From Syntrophales bacterium (lineage in GTDB: Bacteria; Desulfobacterota; Syntrophia; Syntrophales; UBA2210), in the NCBI GenBank assembly GCA_030655735.1, contig JAUSPK010000087.1:1-7756 (forward strand): a stretch of 7,756 nt of DNA. The letters are read 5' to 3'. This document shows positions 1 through 6,591 of this stretch, in pieces. The notes beneath the pieces were generated by a model. The model did no database searches. It was not told where the DNA came from and saw only the letters and a program-made list of their open reading frames with translations. Position 1 is the first letter of the stretch, and each line of letters begins with the position of its first letter. Made by a program: the position numbers and the translations under genes.

Positions 1-691
1 CCCCGGCCTCCAGCGCGCGACGCGCCACAGCGGCCTTCGTCGTGTCTATCGATATCGGGATGGAGAGCAGTCCGCCAAGTTTCTCTATCAGGGGCAGCAC
101 CCTCCCCGTCTCCTCGTCGGCGGACACGGGCTTCGATCCCGGCCGGGAGGATTCGCCCCCTATATCGATGATATCGGCGCCGGCCTTCTCCATCTTCAGG
201 ACATAGTTCACGGCCTCTTCAACACCGCCGAACATCCCCCCGTCGGAAAAGGAATCGGGGGTCATATTCACGATGCCCATGACGAGGGTCTTCCCGCCGA
301 TCACAATCTCCCTCTTCGGCGTTCGGAGCACAAAGGTGTCTCGTGTGATATTGGCAAGGACCCTTCCGATATCGTCGGATATATCTCTCAGGCCGAAGGG
401 CTGGGGGGCCAGTTTGTCGGCAAGCCTCCTCATCTGCTTGAGGGTGCCGATCAGTAGGGCATCCGTTCTGTCTATGCTGCAGGCAACGGACTCACGTGCC
501 ACGGCGACGTCTCCGCCGATGGACAGCATCTCCTGTTTCAGTATGTTCGCTACCCTGCACTCGATCCCCTCAAGGAGCAGATTGACGGTCTCCATCTTGG
601 GGAGCATGGCCTCGATTCCCGGCCAGTCGACGCCCACCTTCTTCAATTCATCCTCCGCCCGGGCGGGAGAGGTTATGTGCAGGTATCTCAC
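1..691 (-). CDS. folP: Dihydropteroate synthase with long N-terminal extension (3' end of gene outside window)
   Basis: Condenses 6-hydroxymethyl-7,8-dihydropterin pyrophosphate with p-aminobenzoate to make 7,8-dihydropteroate, in cytosolic folate synthesis; the sulfonamide target. The first 230 codons are visible. The frame begins with GTG at 691-689, directly after the ftsH stop codon (694-692), with an AGAGG Shine-Dalgarno at 697-701. Residues 138-152 (MGIVNMTPDSFSDGG) are pterin-binding signature 1 and residues 171-185 (GADIIDIGGESSRPG) are signature 2. ISIDTTK near residue 214 matches the next beta strand of the TIM barrel. The E. coli enzyme starts close to signature 1, so about 120 residues here are extra. 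That part contains a conserved-looking stretch (GGDVAVARESVACSIDRTD, residues 60-78) to which I can assign no function. The rest of the barrel, including the C-terminal substrate-binding residues, lies beyond position 1. The family call is secure; the role of the extension is unknown. Confidence 0.95.
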   Translation of the reverse strand, partial: MRYLHITSPARAEDELKKVGVDWPGIEAMLPKMETVNLLLEGIECRVANILKQEMLSIGGDVAVARESVACSIDRTDALLIGTLKQMRRLADKLAPQPFGLRDISDDIGRVLANITRDTFVLRTPKREIVIGGKTLVMGIVNMTPDSFSDGGMFGGVEEAVNYVLKMEKAGADIIDIGGESSRPGSKPVSADEETGRVLPLIEKLGGLLSIPISIDTTKAAVARRALEAG

Positions 692-2494
692 TTAGGCCTC
701 TTTTTCGGTCTGTACCCCTACGATCTCATCAAGCTCTTCGGCGTTGAGCACCTCCTTTTCAAGCAGCACCTTCGCGAGCCTGTGGAGGGTGTCGATATTC
801 TCCGAGAGGAGCTTTTTGGCCCGTTCATAGTTTTCCATAACGATCCGCGATATCTCCTTGTCGATCCTTTCCGCGGTGTCTTCACTGTAATTCTTGTGCG
901 TGGCGATCTCCCTGCCCAGGAATATCTGCTCCTCCGCCTTCCCGAACGTCAGCGGTCCCATCTCCTTGCTCATCCCCCAGTTGCAGACCATCTTCCGGGC
1001 GATCTCCGTGGCGCGCTCTATATCATTCCCTGCCCCCGTGGTAAAGTCTTTCAGGATCAGTTCCTCGGCGGCCCTCCCCCCGAGGAGGATCGTAATGTTG
1101 TCGATCAGGTATGAGCTGGGATAGGCATGCTTCTCATCCACCGGGAGCTGCTGTGTCAGGCCGAGGGCCCTTCCTCTCGGGATTATGGTGACCTTGTGGA
1201 TCGGATCGGACCCCGGGATCAGCTTGGCTACCAGGGCATGGCCGCCTTCATGGTACGCTGTGTTGCTCTTCTCCTCATCACTGATGACCATGCTCCTTCT
1301 CTCGGTCCCCATGAGGACCTTGTCCTTCGCGAATTCCAGGTCGGACAGGGCCACCTTCTCCTTGTTCAGCCGCGCCGCATGCAGGGCCGCCTCATTGACC
1401 AGGTTCTCTATATCGGCGCCGGAAAAACCGGGGGTCCCCCGGGCAATGACCGAAAGGTTTACGTCGGGTTCCAGCGGAACCCTCTTGACGTGTACCTCGA
1501 ATATCTTCTCCCTCCCCCTGACATCCGGGAGGGAAACCACCACCTGCCGGTCGAATCTCCCGGGCCTCAGAAGGGCGGGATCGAGCACATCCGGGCGGTT
1601 GGTTGCCGACATGATGATGACGCCCTCATTGGATTCGAATCCGTCCATCTCCACGAGCATCTGATTCAGGGTCTGTTCCCTCTCGTCATGACCGCCTCCG
1701 AGACCGGCCCCCCGCTGTCTCCCGACTGCGTCGAGCTCGTCGATAAAGATAATGCATGGCGCGTTTTTCTTTCCCTGATTAAAGAGGTCCCTTACGCGGG
1801 ACGCGCCGACGCCCACGAACATCTCCACAAAATCGGAACCGCTGATGCTCAGAAAGGGGACCCCCGCCTCGCCGGCGATCGCCCGCGCGAGGAGCGTCTT
1901 GCCCGTACCGGGCTGTCCAACGAGGAGGACTCCCTTGGGTATTCTACCTCCCAGTCTTGTGAACCTCCCGGGGTCTCTCAGAAACTCGACAATTTCTTCC
2001 AACTCTTCCTTGGCCTCATCGACGCCCGCCACATCGGCAAATGTGGTCTTCCGGGACTTGTCGGTCACCAGCCGGGCCTTGCTCTTTCCAAAGGACATCG
2101 CCTTGCCGCCACCGGCCTGCATCTGTTTCATGAAAAAGATCCAGACACCGACAAGCAGTATAATGGGGAGCCACGATATAAGAATGGTCATATACCAGGA
2201 AGACCCCTCGGCGGGCCGGGCTGTGATCCTCACACCTTTTGTCTTTAAAAGGGAGACCAGATTCGGGTCCTGAGGCGCGAAAAGTTTAAATACCTTGCCG
2301 TTGGCAAGTCGGCCTTCTATATTCTCGCCCTGGATAGTAACATCGGTCACCTGCCCCTTATCGAGATAGCCGATAAAGTCACTGTATGCGATCTCTTCCT
2401 TCTTCTCCTGTGGCTGATTGAACATCTGGAAGAGAAAAACAAACACCAGACTGATCACAATCCAGAGGGCAATATTTTTTTGCGATTGATTCAC
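692..2494 (-). CDS. ftsH: ATP-dependent zinc metalloprotease FtsH
   Basis: Hexameric inner-membrane AAA+ protease that extracts and degrades damaged membrane proteins and selected cytosolic regulators. The 600 residues match normal family length. Transmembrane segments lie at about residues 8-25 and 102-121, flanking a short periplasmic domain. The AAA+ module follows: Walker A GQPGTGKT (193-200), pore loop FVG (226-228), Walker B IIFIDE (248-253) and second region of homology with arginine fingers R313 and R316. The peptidase zinc site is HEGGH (415-419), with E416 catalytic and D491 the probable third ligand. HEGGH replaces the more usual HEAGH, which still fits the HExxH rule. The start is GTG (2494-2492) with AGGGAG six bases upstream at 2501-2506. 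It sits 39 bases after tilS and abuts folP, so it is probably co-transcribed with both. No defect is seen. Confidence 0.98.
   Translation of the reverse strand: MNQSQKNIALWIVISLVFVFLFQMFNQPQEKKEEIAYSDFIGYLDKGQVTDVTIQGENIEGRLANGKVFKLFAPQDPNLVSLLKTKGVRITARPAEGSSWYMTILISWLPIILLVGVWIFFMKQMQAGGGKAMSFGKSKARLVTDKSRKTTFADVAGVDEAKEELEEIVEFLRDPGRFTRLGGRIPKGVLLVGQPGTGKTLLARAIAGEAGVPFLSISGSDFVEMFVGVGASRVRDLFNQGKKNAPCIIFIDELDAVGRQRGAGLGGGHDEREQTLNQMLVEMDGFESNEGVIIMSATNRPDVLDPALLRPGRFDRQVVVSLPDVRGREKIFEVHVKRVPLEPDVNLSVIARGTPGFSGADIENLVNEAALHAARLNKEKVALSDLEFAKDKVLMGTERRSMVISDEEKSNTAYHEGGHALVAKLIPGSDPIHKVTIIPRGRALGLTQQLPVDEKHAYPSSYLIDNITILLGGRAAEELILKDFTTGAGNDIERATEIARKMVCNWGMSKEMGPLTFGKAEEQIFLGREIATHKNYSEDTAERIDKEISRIVMENYERAKKLLSENIDTLHRLAKVLLEKEVLNAEELDEIVGVQTEKEA
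697..701 (-). promoter_or_regulatory. Ribosome binding site for the GTG start of folP
   Basis: Read on the minus strand, AGAGG lies inside the last codons of ftsH, five bases before the GTG at 691-689. It supports this GTG as the folP start and, with the zero-base gap to the ftsH stop codon, suggests translational coupling. Confidence 0.6.
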
Positions 2495-2500
2495 GATTAA

Positions 2501-2506
2501 CTCCCT
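2501..2506 (-). promoter_or_regulatory. Ribosome binding site for the GTG start of ftsH
   Basis: AGGGAG on the minus strand, six bases upstream of the GTG at 2494-2492. It fixes the start of FtsH at MNQSQKN, just before the first membrane segment, and shows that ftsH uses GTG rather than ATG. Confidence 0.65.
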
Positions 2507-2533
2507 GTCAAAAATTTTGAGGTCTTCTTACTA

Positions 2534-3904
2534 TCAAATAATTTCCGCTTTTACCACCTTTTCCGTCATATCCGTCATCTTCACTCGGTCGCTGAGTCGC
2601 ACGCCCGGCACCCACAGCACCGATGCGCGGTCGGCCAGGAGAGGGATCGACCGTCTTCGGACCTTTGGCACCTTTTCATCCATCAGGAGCGCCGCCACCT
2701 TCTTCGTTCCCTCCATCCCCAGGGGTTGTATCCGGTCCCCTTCCCTGATATTCCTCACGACAAGGGGAAAGGAAATGGCGTTGTAATCCATAAAGACGGG
2801 GTTATCCGAACGGGCATCTACCTCCTTCGCACCGGCCAGGGTAAATACCATCCTTCTTCCCGTCTCCGCGATATCCACGCTCCCCGGGATCTGTACCTCG
2901 TATGAAAAGTCGCATCCATCCGACGATCCGTCGTCCGGTGCAATAATCAGATCATCATATTCCCGCCGGGCCGTGAGATTGAAGGGAAGATCCGCACAGG
3001 CGCTCGGACTCGAACCAAGGGTAAGATCCGCCACTGCCTTGACGTGGAGATACCCGATCCCGTTCTTTACGGGTGAATGGGTCTCAAGTATGGTCTTGAT
3101 AAGCCTCCACAGCAGGGCCGGGTGGAGCTCTTTCAGCTTTGGAACCGGCAGGCGTGCCCTGTTCGTATCGATTGCCCACTCTGAGATAATCCCCGCGACC
3201 GATTCACTAATAAAATCGTCTTCAAGCCTGAGAATATCGGCCGTACGGCCTATATTCTCCTCCAACCTCACGTTGTAGGAGGCCTTCAGCTCCGGCACCA
3301 GTGTGACCCGTATCCTGTTTCTCAGATAGGTCTCATCCCTGTTGGAGCTGTCCGTCATGAACGGAATGTCCTCTTTACCCAGAAAGGAGGTTATCTCGTC
3401 GCGCGTCATCTCCATGAGGGGGCGTATATAGATCCCGCCGCGCACCGGGAGAAAACCCTTCAGGCCCTCGAGTCCGCTCCCCCTGAGAAAGCGCATGATG
3501 ACCGTCTCCGCCTGATCGCTCAAGGTATGTCCCAGGGCGATTTTATCCAGTCCGTATCTCTGCGTCATCCTCTCAAAGAACGCGTACCGCTCATCCCGGC
3601 AGATATCTTCAAGGGACCCGCCCCTCTCTATGCGCAGCTCCGGGATGGAAACCCTCTCAGAGGTGAACGGGATACCCATCGATCCGGCCAGCTTTCGGAC
3701 AAAGGCCTCATCCCGGTCGGATTCCTCTCCCCTGATGCCGTGGTTCAGGTGCAGCACAAACAGCTCAAGGGTATACTCCGGCGCGAGATTCGCAAGCACG
3801 TGCAGGAGGGCGACGGAATCCGCCCCGCCAGACACGGCAACGCCCACACGATCACCCGGGGTGAGCATGGCGTGCTTCTCAATCGTATTTCTCGCCTTCA
3901 GCAT
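2534..3904 (-). CDS. tilS: tRNA(Ile)-lysidine synthetase TilS
   Basis: Uses ATP and lysine to convert the wobble C34 of the CAU-anticodon tRNA-Ile to lysidine, switching it from methionine to isoleucine identity; essential in most bacteria. The N-terminal PP-loop ATPase domain has SGGADS at residues 25-30, HLNHGIRGEESDRDEAF at 52-68 and DQAETVIMRFLRGSGL at 130-145. DSSN (185-188) and RNRIR (195-199) are also typical of the family. Residues from about 380 to 450 (including RIQPLGMEGTKKVAALLMD) form the TilS C-terminal domain, so this is the long two-domain form at 456 residues. The local motif is GHTLSDQAET, a slight variant of the common GHHADDQAET. The ATG at 3904 has only weak purine-rich sequence upstream, so the start is less certain than the family. 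It lies 33 bases after the HAD gene and 39 bases before ftsH, a pairing common in bacteria. Confidence 0.95.
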   Translation of the reverse strand: MLKARNTIEKHAMLTPGDRVGVAVSGGADSVALLHVLANLAPEYTLELFVLHLNHGIRGEESDRDEAFVRKLAGSMGIPFTSERVSIPELRIERGGSLEDICRDERYAFFERMTQRYGLDKIALGHTLSDQAETVIMRFLRGSGLEGLKGFLPVRGGIYIRPLMEMTRDEITSFLGKEDIPFMTDSSNRDETYLRNRIRVTLVPELKASYNVRLEENIGRTADILRLEDDFISESVAGIISEWAIDTNRARLPVPKLKELHPALLWRLIKTILETHSPVKNGIGYLHVKAVADLTLGSSPSACADLPFNLTARREYDDLIIAPDDGSSDGCDFSYEVQIPGSVDIAETGRRMVFTLAGAKEVDARSDNPVFMDYNAISFPLVVRNIREGDRIQPLGMEGTKKVAALLMDEKVPKVRRRSIPLLADRASVLWVPGVRLSDRVKMTDMTEKVVKAEII

Positions 3905-3937
3905 GGGACAAACAAACCTTTTCCACCTTGTAAATTA

Positions 3938-4582
3938 TCAGACAAACAGTTCTTTCAGCTCCGCAATGTCCTCGCAGCAATCATCCGGTCCGAGAGACAA
4001 AAGCCTTTCCCTGTCTCCCAACCCGTTCAAGAGCGCGCAGCTCAAGGTTCCGGCATTCCTGGCCAGGAGTATGTCGTTGATCCCGTCACCGATAACCACG
4101 GTATCCGTTTTCCCCACACCATACCTCTCCAGGAGGGGGATCAACAACTCCCGGTCGGGTTTCATGGTGGGAAAGCTGTCCACACCGATGACCTCTTCAA
4201 AGTAACCGGCTATTCCCAGCGCCTCCAAAATTCTCAGCGTATAATCATAGACCTTATTGGTTATAATCAGCTTCTTTGTGTCCCTGAAATGCTCCAGCAC
4301 ATCGGAGACACCCGGATACAGGGCCGTCGTATCGAGAAGGTGCTCGGCGTAATGGGCCCTGAACAGCCCCATCGCCTCATCGAATCTGCCCCGGTACTCC
4401 TCTCCGAGGGAGCGCTCAATCAGTTTTACCACCCCATCTCCGACGAATCCTATGATCTTCTTCTTATCGAGAACCGGTATGCCCAGCTTTCGTAGCGTAT
4501 GGTTCACGGCGTTAGTGAGATCATCCCCGGAGTAAACAAGCGTCCCATCAAAGTCAAAAACCATCAGTTCAATCTTTCTCAT
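3938..4582 (-). CDS. HAD-superfamily phosphatase, phosphoglycolate phosphatase-like (Gph/PGP type)
   Basis: Predicted soluble Mg-dependent phosphohydrolase of the HAD superfamily, subclass I with a helical cap. Motif I is DFDGTL at residues 10-15 (D10 nucleophile, D12 general acid/base). Motif II is ITNK at 107-110. Motif III is K141, within MKPD. Motif IV is GDGIND at 165-170. The cap lies between motif I and about residue 85. Its 214 residues match the Gph/PGP size, and the overall pattern resembles phosphoglycolate phosphatase, which clears the 2-phosphoglycolate released during DNA repair. HAD substrate specificity cannot be read from sequence, so no gene symbol is given. The ATG at 4582 is supported by AGGAG at 4587-4591, four bases upstream. 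It is the first gene after the divergent intergenic region and probably the promoter-proximal gene of the operon with tilS, ftsH and folP. Confidence 0.88.
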   Translation of the reverse strand: MRKIELMVFDFDGTLVYSGDDLTNAVNHTLRKLGIPVLDKKKIIGFVGDGVVKLIERSLGEEYRGRFDEAMGLFRAHYAEHLLDTTALYPGVSDVLEHFRDTKKLIITNKVYDYTLRILEALGIAGYFEEVIGVDSFPTMKPDRELLIPLLERYGVGKTDTVVIGDGINDILLARNAGTLSCALLNGLGDRERLLSLGPDDCCEDIAELKELFV

Positions 4583-4679
4583 TTTTCTCCTGAAGAGTAT
4601 GGGACCAGCGAATCTTTCCGTTTTTTTGTGCCTTTGTTGAGCTTTTCATACGGCATTCGGATTGGAATCACGTTTTGCT

Positions 4680-4707
4680 AATATAATAACTCTCCTAAGA
4701 ATTACAA
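4680..4707 (-). promoter_or_regulatory. Candidate sigma-70-type promoter for the HAD-tilS-ftsH-folP operon
   Basis: Reading the minus strand, TTGTAA (4707-4702, 4 of 6 matches to TTGACA) is followed after 16 bases by TATATT (4685-4680, 5 of 6 matches to TATAAT). Transcription would start near 4673, leaving a leader of roughly 90 bases before the ATG at 4582. The region is locally AT-rich in a GC-rich window. The plus strand of the same AT patch contains an exact TATAAT (4682-4687) but no good -35. Predicted by eye only. Confidence 0.45.
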
Positions 4708-4742
4708 GGGATAAAAAGGCGGTAACGTCGGCAAATAATCTG

Positions 4743-4770
4743 TTGACAAGCCGTTTCCCCCTGTGATAGG
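4743..4770 (+). promoter_or_regulatory. Candidate promoter for the panG-panB leader
   Basis: A perfect TTGACA at 4743-4748 is followed after 16 bases by GATAGG (4765-4770), a poor -10, but preceded by TGT as in an extended -10 element. The expected start is around 4775-4778. This falls at the first bases of the predicted structured leader, so the outer strand of its closing stem might be partly untranscribed. The weak -10 hexamer keeps confidence low. Confidence 0.35.
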
Positions 4771-4893
4771 TGCTGTGCAAAACCGCTTGGATCCGGAAGC
4801 GCAGGACTGAGACGGAATGGTCGAAGACAGAACGTACAGCAGTAGTGTATCTTATGGGACCCTTCCGACGTCAGTCTGAACGGCCCCTTTTTT
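4771..4893 (+). ncRNA. Possible structured RNA leader or small RNA upstream of panG (class unknown)
   Basis: The segment between the plus-strand promoter candidate and the DUF2520 gene can fold. An 8-bp closing stem pairs TGCTGTGC (4771-4778) with GTACAGCA (4834-4841), with one G-U pair. Inside it are a hairpin CGCTT/AAGCG (4784-4788 with 4797-4801) and a weak one GACT/GGTC (4805-4808 with 4819-4822). A 14-base linker then leads to a terminator-like hairpin and TTTTTT (4888-4893). The layout resembles a riboswitch (aptamer plus expression platform) or a free-standing small RNA. It matches no riboswitch class I can recognise, and pairings of this size can arise by chance. The predicted start may also fall inside the first stem strand. 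Confidence 0.3.
4856..4893 (+). terminator. Terminator-like hairpin and T-tract immediately before the panG start
   Basis: GGGACC (4856-4861) can pair with GGCCCC (4882-4887) with one A-C mismatch. Alternatively CCG/CGG (4865-4867 with 4881-4883) stacks on TCA/TGA (4871-4873 with 4877-4879). Six T residues follow at 4888-4893. The ATG of the next gene is at 4899, only five bases later. If functional it would act as an attenuator or as the 3' end of a small RNA. The stem is imperfect. Confidence 0.35.
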
Positions 4894-4898
4894 GTGAG

Positions 4899-5783
4899 AT
4901 GAAAAAAGACTCGATCGCCATAATAGGACTAGGCAAGGTGGGCACCGCGGTAGGCCATCTCCTCCGGAGAGCCGGCTACGAGATAGTTGCGGTCGCGGAC
5001 CGGTCCCCGGACGCCCTTGAGAGGGGGGGCGGATACACCGGCGGGACTATCTCGAACGATCCCCTTCAGGCAGCACTCCCCGCAAACTCTATCTTCATCA
5101 CCACACCCGATGACATCATTGAGTCCGTCTGCAGCGATATTGCGCAGGGGGGCGGCTTCGGCCCCGGCAAGAGGGTCGTTCACATGAGCGGGGCCGGAGG
5201 ACTCGGCCTCCTGGAATCCGCGCGCGCATCCGGGGCACAGGTGGCAACCATTCACCCGCTTCAGTCCTTTGTGGACATCGAGGGGGTCATAGAGAGCATC
5301 CCCGGGAGCACCTTCAGCATCACCGCCGAAGGTGAGGTAAAAGACTGGGCAGTGCACATCGTCCGCGACCTGGGGGGCATACCCTTCTTCGTATCGGATG
5401 CGGACAAACCGCTCTACCACGCGGCGGCCTGCATGGCATCAAACTATCTTGTCACCCTTATGAACATGGTGGAGGGGATCTACCGGCACCTGGGGATGGA
5501 GGACGAAGAGGCGATCCGATCATTCTGGCCCCTCGTCAGGGGAACCCTCAGTAACATCGAAGGCCGGGGAACCGAGAAATCGCTTACCGGCCCCATCGCA
5601 CGCGGCGACAGCGGAACGATCCGCAAGCACCTGAAGGTCCTCAGAGAAACAATGCCGGAGCTTCTGAATATGTACTGCGAGATGGGATTGTTTGCCGTAG
5701 AGATCGGTATAAAGAATAAGACCCTGTCAGAAGACAGGGCCGAAGAGATAAGGTCACTGCTGAAAGGAGTTTCAAATGAGTAA
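4899..5783 (+). CDS. panG: Rossmann/DUF2520 protein, probable PanG-type ketopantoate reductase
   Basis: Predicted cytosolic NAD(P)H-dependent reductase of 294 residues. The N-terminal Rossmann fold has GLGKVG at residues 10-15 and an ITTPDD strand end at 67-72. HPLQSF (119-124) and DKPLYHAAACMASNY (169-183) are typical of Rossmann-like plus DUF2520 proteins; K170, H174 and N182 are candidate active-site residues by inference. The C-terminal helical domain includes LTGPIARGD (229-237). Francisella PanG, a ketopantoate reductase unrelated to PanE, belongs to my recollection to this family. The 8-base overlap with panB, which makes the expected substrate, strongly supports that role. The frame stays open upstream to a GTG at 4770. 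I chose ATG 4899 because it puts the dinucleotide motif at its usual distance from the N terminus, although only a poor Shine-Dalgarno (GTGAG) touches it. The symbol is inferred from family and context. Confidence 0.8.
   Translation: MKKDSIAIIGLGKVGTAVGHLLRRAGYEIVAVADRSPDALERGGGYTGGTISNDPLQAALPANSIFITTPDDIIESVCSDIAQGGGFGPGKRVVHMSGAGGLGLLESARASGAQVATIHPLQSFVDIEGVIESIPGSTFSITAEGEVKDWAVHIVRDLGGIPFFVSDADKPLYHAAACMASNYLVTLMNMVEGIYRHLGMEDEEAIRSFWPLVRGTLSNIEGRGTEKSLTGPIARGDSGTIRKHLKVLRETMPELLNMYCEMGLFAVEIGIKNKTLSEDRAEEIRSLLKGVSNE
5764..5769 (+). promoter_or_regulatory. Strong ribosome binding site for panB inside the end of panG
   Basis: AAGGAG lies six bases before the ATG at 5776-5778 and within the coding sequence of the DUF2520 gene, which ends at 5783. 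It fixes the panB start and contrasts with the near absence of such a site before panG. Confidence 0.75.
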
Positions 5784-6591
5784 ACAGGGCAGGATAAACA
5801 AGATCACAATCTCCGAAGTATTGAAGATGAAGAGGGAGGGAGAGAAGATCTCCATGCTGACCGCCTACGACTATTCCACCGCCGCGATCATGGACGAGGC
5901 TGGTGTGGATATAATACTGATAGGAGATTCCCTCGGGATGGTCGTCCTGGGCTACGACAGCACGCTGCCGGTCACCATGGAGGATATGCTCCACCACACA
6001 AAGCCGGTATCCCGAGCTGCAAAGCACGCGATGGTCATCGCTGATATGCCCTTCATGTCATACCAGGTATCGGCCCAGGAGGCACTGCACAACGCAGGTC
6101 GTTTCATGAAAGAGGCCGGCGCCCACGGCGTGAAACTGGAAGGAGGGAGGGAGGTTACCGAGGCCGTCAGGAAGATTACCTCAGCGGGCATTCCGCTCAT
6201 GGGGCACCTCGGTCTCACACCGCAATCGGTCCACCAGCTCGGCGGCTACAAGGTCCAGGGGAAGGATGACGCAGGGGCCCGGAAGCTGATGGAAGATGCC
6301 AAGGCCCTGGAGGAGGCGGGGGCGTTTTCCATGGTCCTGGAATGCGTCCCGGCATCTCTTGCCGGCGAGATCAGCAGGGCCCTGACTATACCCACAATCG
6401 GGATCGGGGCTGGTGTCGAGTGCGATGGACAGGTGCTCGTCATCAATGATATACTCGGGATGTTCGAGAAGTTCACCCCTAAATTTGTGAAGAAGTATGC
6501 CCAGTTGAGCAAGGACGTCCAGACCGCCGTCGGGCAGTACATCGACGAAGTCAAGAGCGGAACGTTCCCGGGGGAAGAACACTCGTTCTGA
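5776..6591 (+). CDS. panB: 3-methyl-2-oxobutanoate hydroxymethyltransferase (ketopantoate hydroxymethyltransferase)
   Basis: Transfers a hydroxymethyl group from 5,10-methylene-tetrahydrofolate to 2-oxoisovalerate, giving ketopantoate: the first committed step of pantothenate and CoA synthesis. The enzyme is a Mg-dependent TIM barrel, usually decameric. All 271 residues are present, matching family length. Metal and substrate ligands are visible as D51-S52 in IGDSLGM, D90 in IADMPF and E122 in KLEGG. The catalytic glutamate is E189 in VLECVP. GHLGLTPQS (143-151) and PTIGIGAG (206-213) are family hallmarks. It overlaps the preceding DUF2520 gene by 8 bases and so is probably translationally coupled to it. 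No panC or panD follows; a hairpin and an unrelated small gene do, so the remaining pathway genes must be elsewhere if present. Its folate cofactor comes from the pathway of the nearby folP, but the two genes are in opposite operons. Confidence 0.97.
   Translation: MSKQGRINKITISEVLKMKREGEKISMLTAYDYSTAAIMDEAGVDIILIGDSLGMVVLGYDSTLPVTMEDMLHHTKPVSRAAKHAMVIADMPFMSYQVSAQEALHNAGRFMKEAGAHGVKLEGGREVTEAVRKITSAGIPLMGHLGLTPQSVHQLGGYKVQGKDDAGARKLMEDAKALEEAGAFSMVLECVPASLAGEISRALTIPTIGIGAGVECDGQVLVINDILGMFEKFTPKFVKKYAQLSKDVQTAVGQYIDEVKSGTFPGEEHSF

Noticed and set aside
1127..2248. Plus-strand open frame of 373 codons opposite ftsH
   Set aside because: It lies entirely antisense to an intact, fully conserved ftsH and its translation shows no domain pattern. 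Long antisense frames are expected in GC-rich genes.
2480..2490. Run of seven A residues in the first codons of ftsH as a frameshift site
   Set aside because: The A run is not in the phase needed for a -1 slippery heptamer and the downstream frame is intact, so no frameshift needs explaining.
3527..4495. Plus-strand open frame of 322 codons opposite tilS and the HAD gene
   Set aside because: It spans two well-supported minus-strand genes and their junction and has no recognisable motif, so it is a shadow frame.
4807..4812. CTGAGA, a hallmark of the thiamine pyrophosphate riboswitch
   Set aside because: The other conserved TPP elements (the GGGGTGC-type start and the CCTGATCTGG...TAATGCC-type second arm) are absent, so a six-base match is not enough.
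4771..4841. tRNA-like length and closing stem (71 bases with paired ends)
   Set aside because: There is no T-arm with a GTTCGA-type loop next to the 3' strand, no D-arm pattern and no anticodon stem in the right position.
4770..4898. In-frame 43-codon N-terminal extension of the DUF2520 protein from a GTG at 4770
   Set aside because: There is no ribosome binding site before the GTG and the added residues are unlike any Rossmann protein. The nucleotide-binding motif sits at the normal distance from ATG 4899. Kept only as an alternative.
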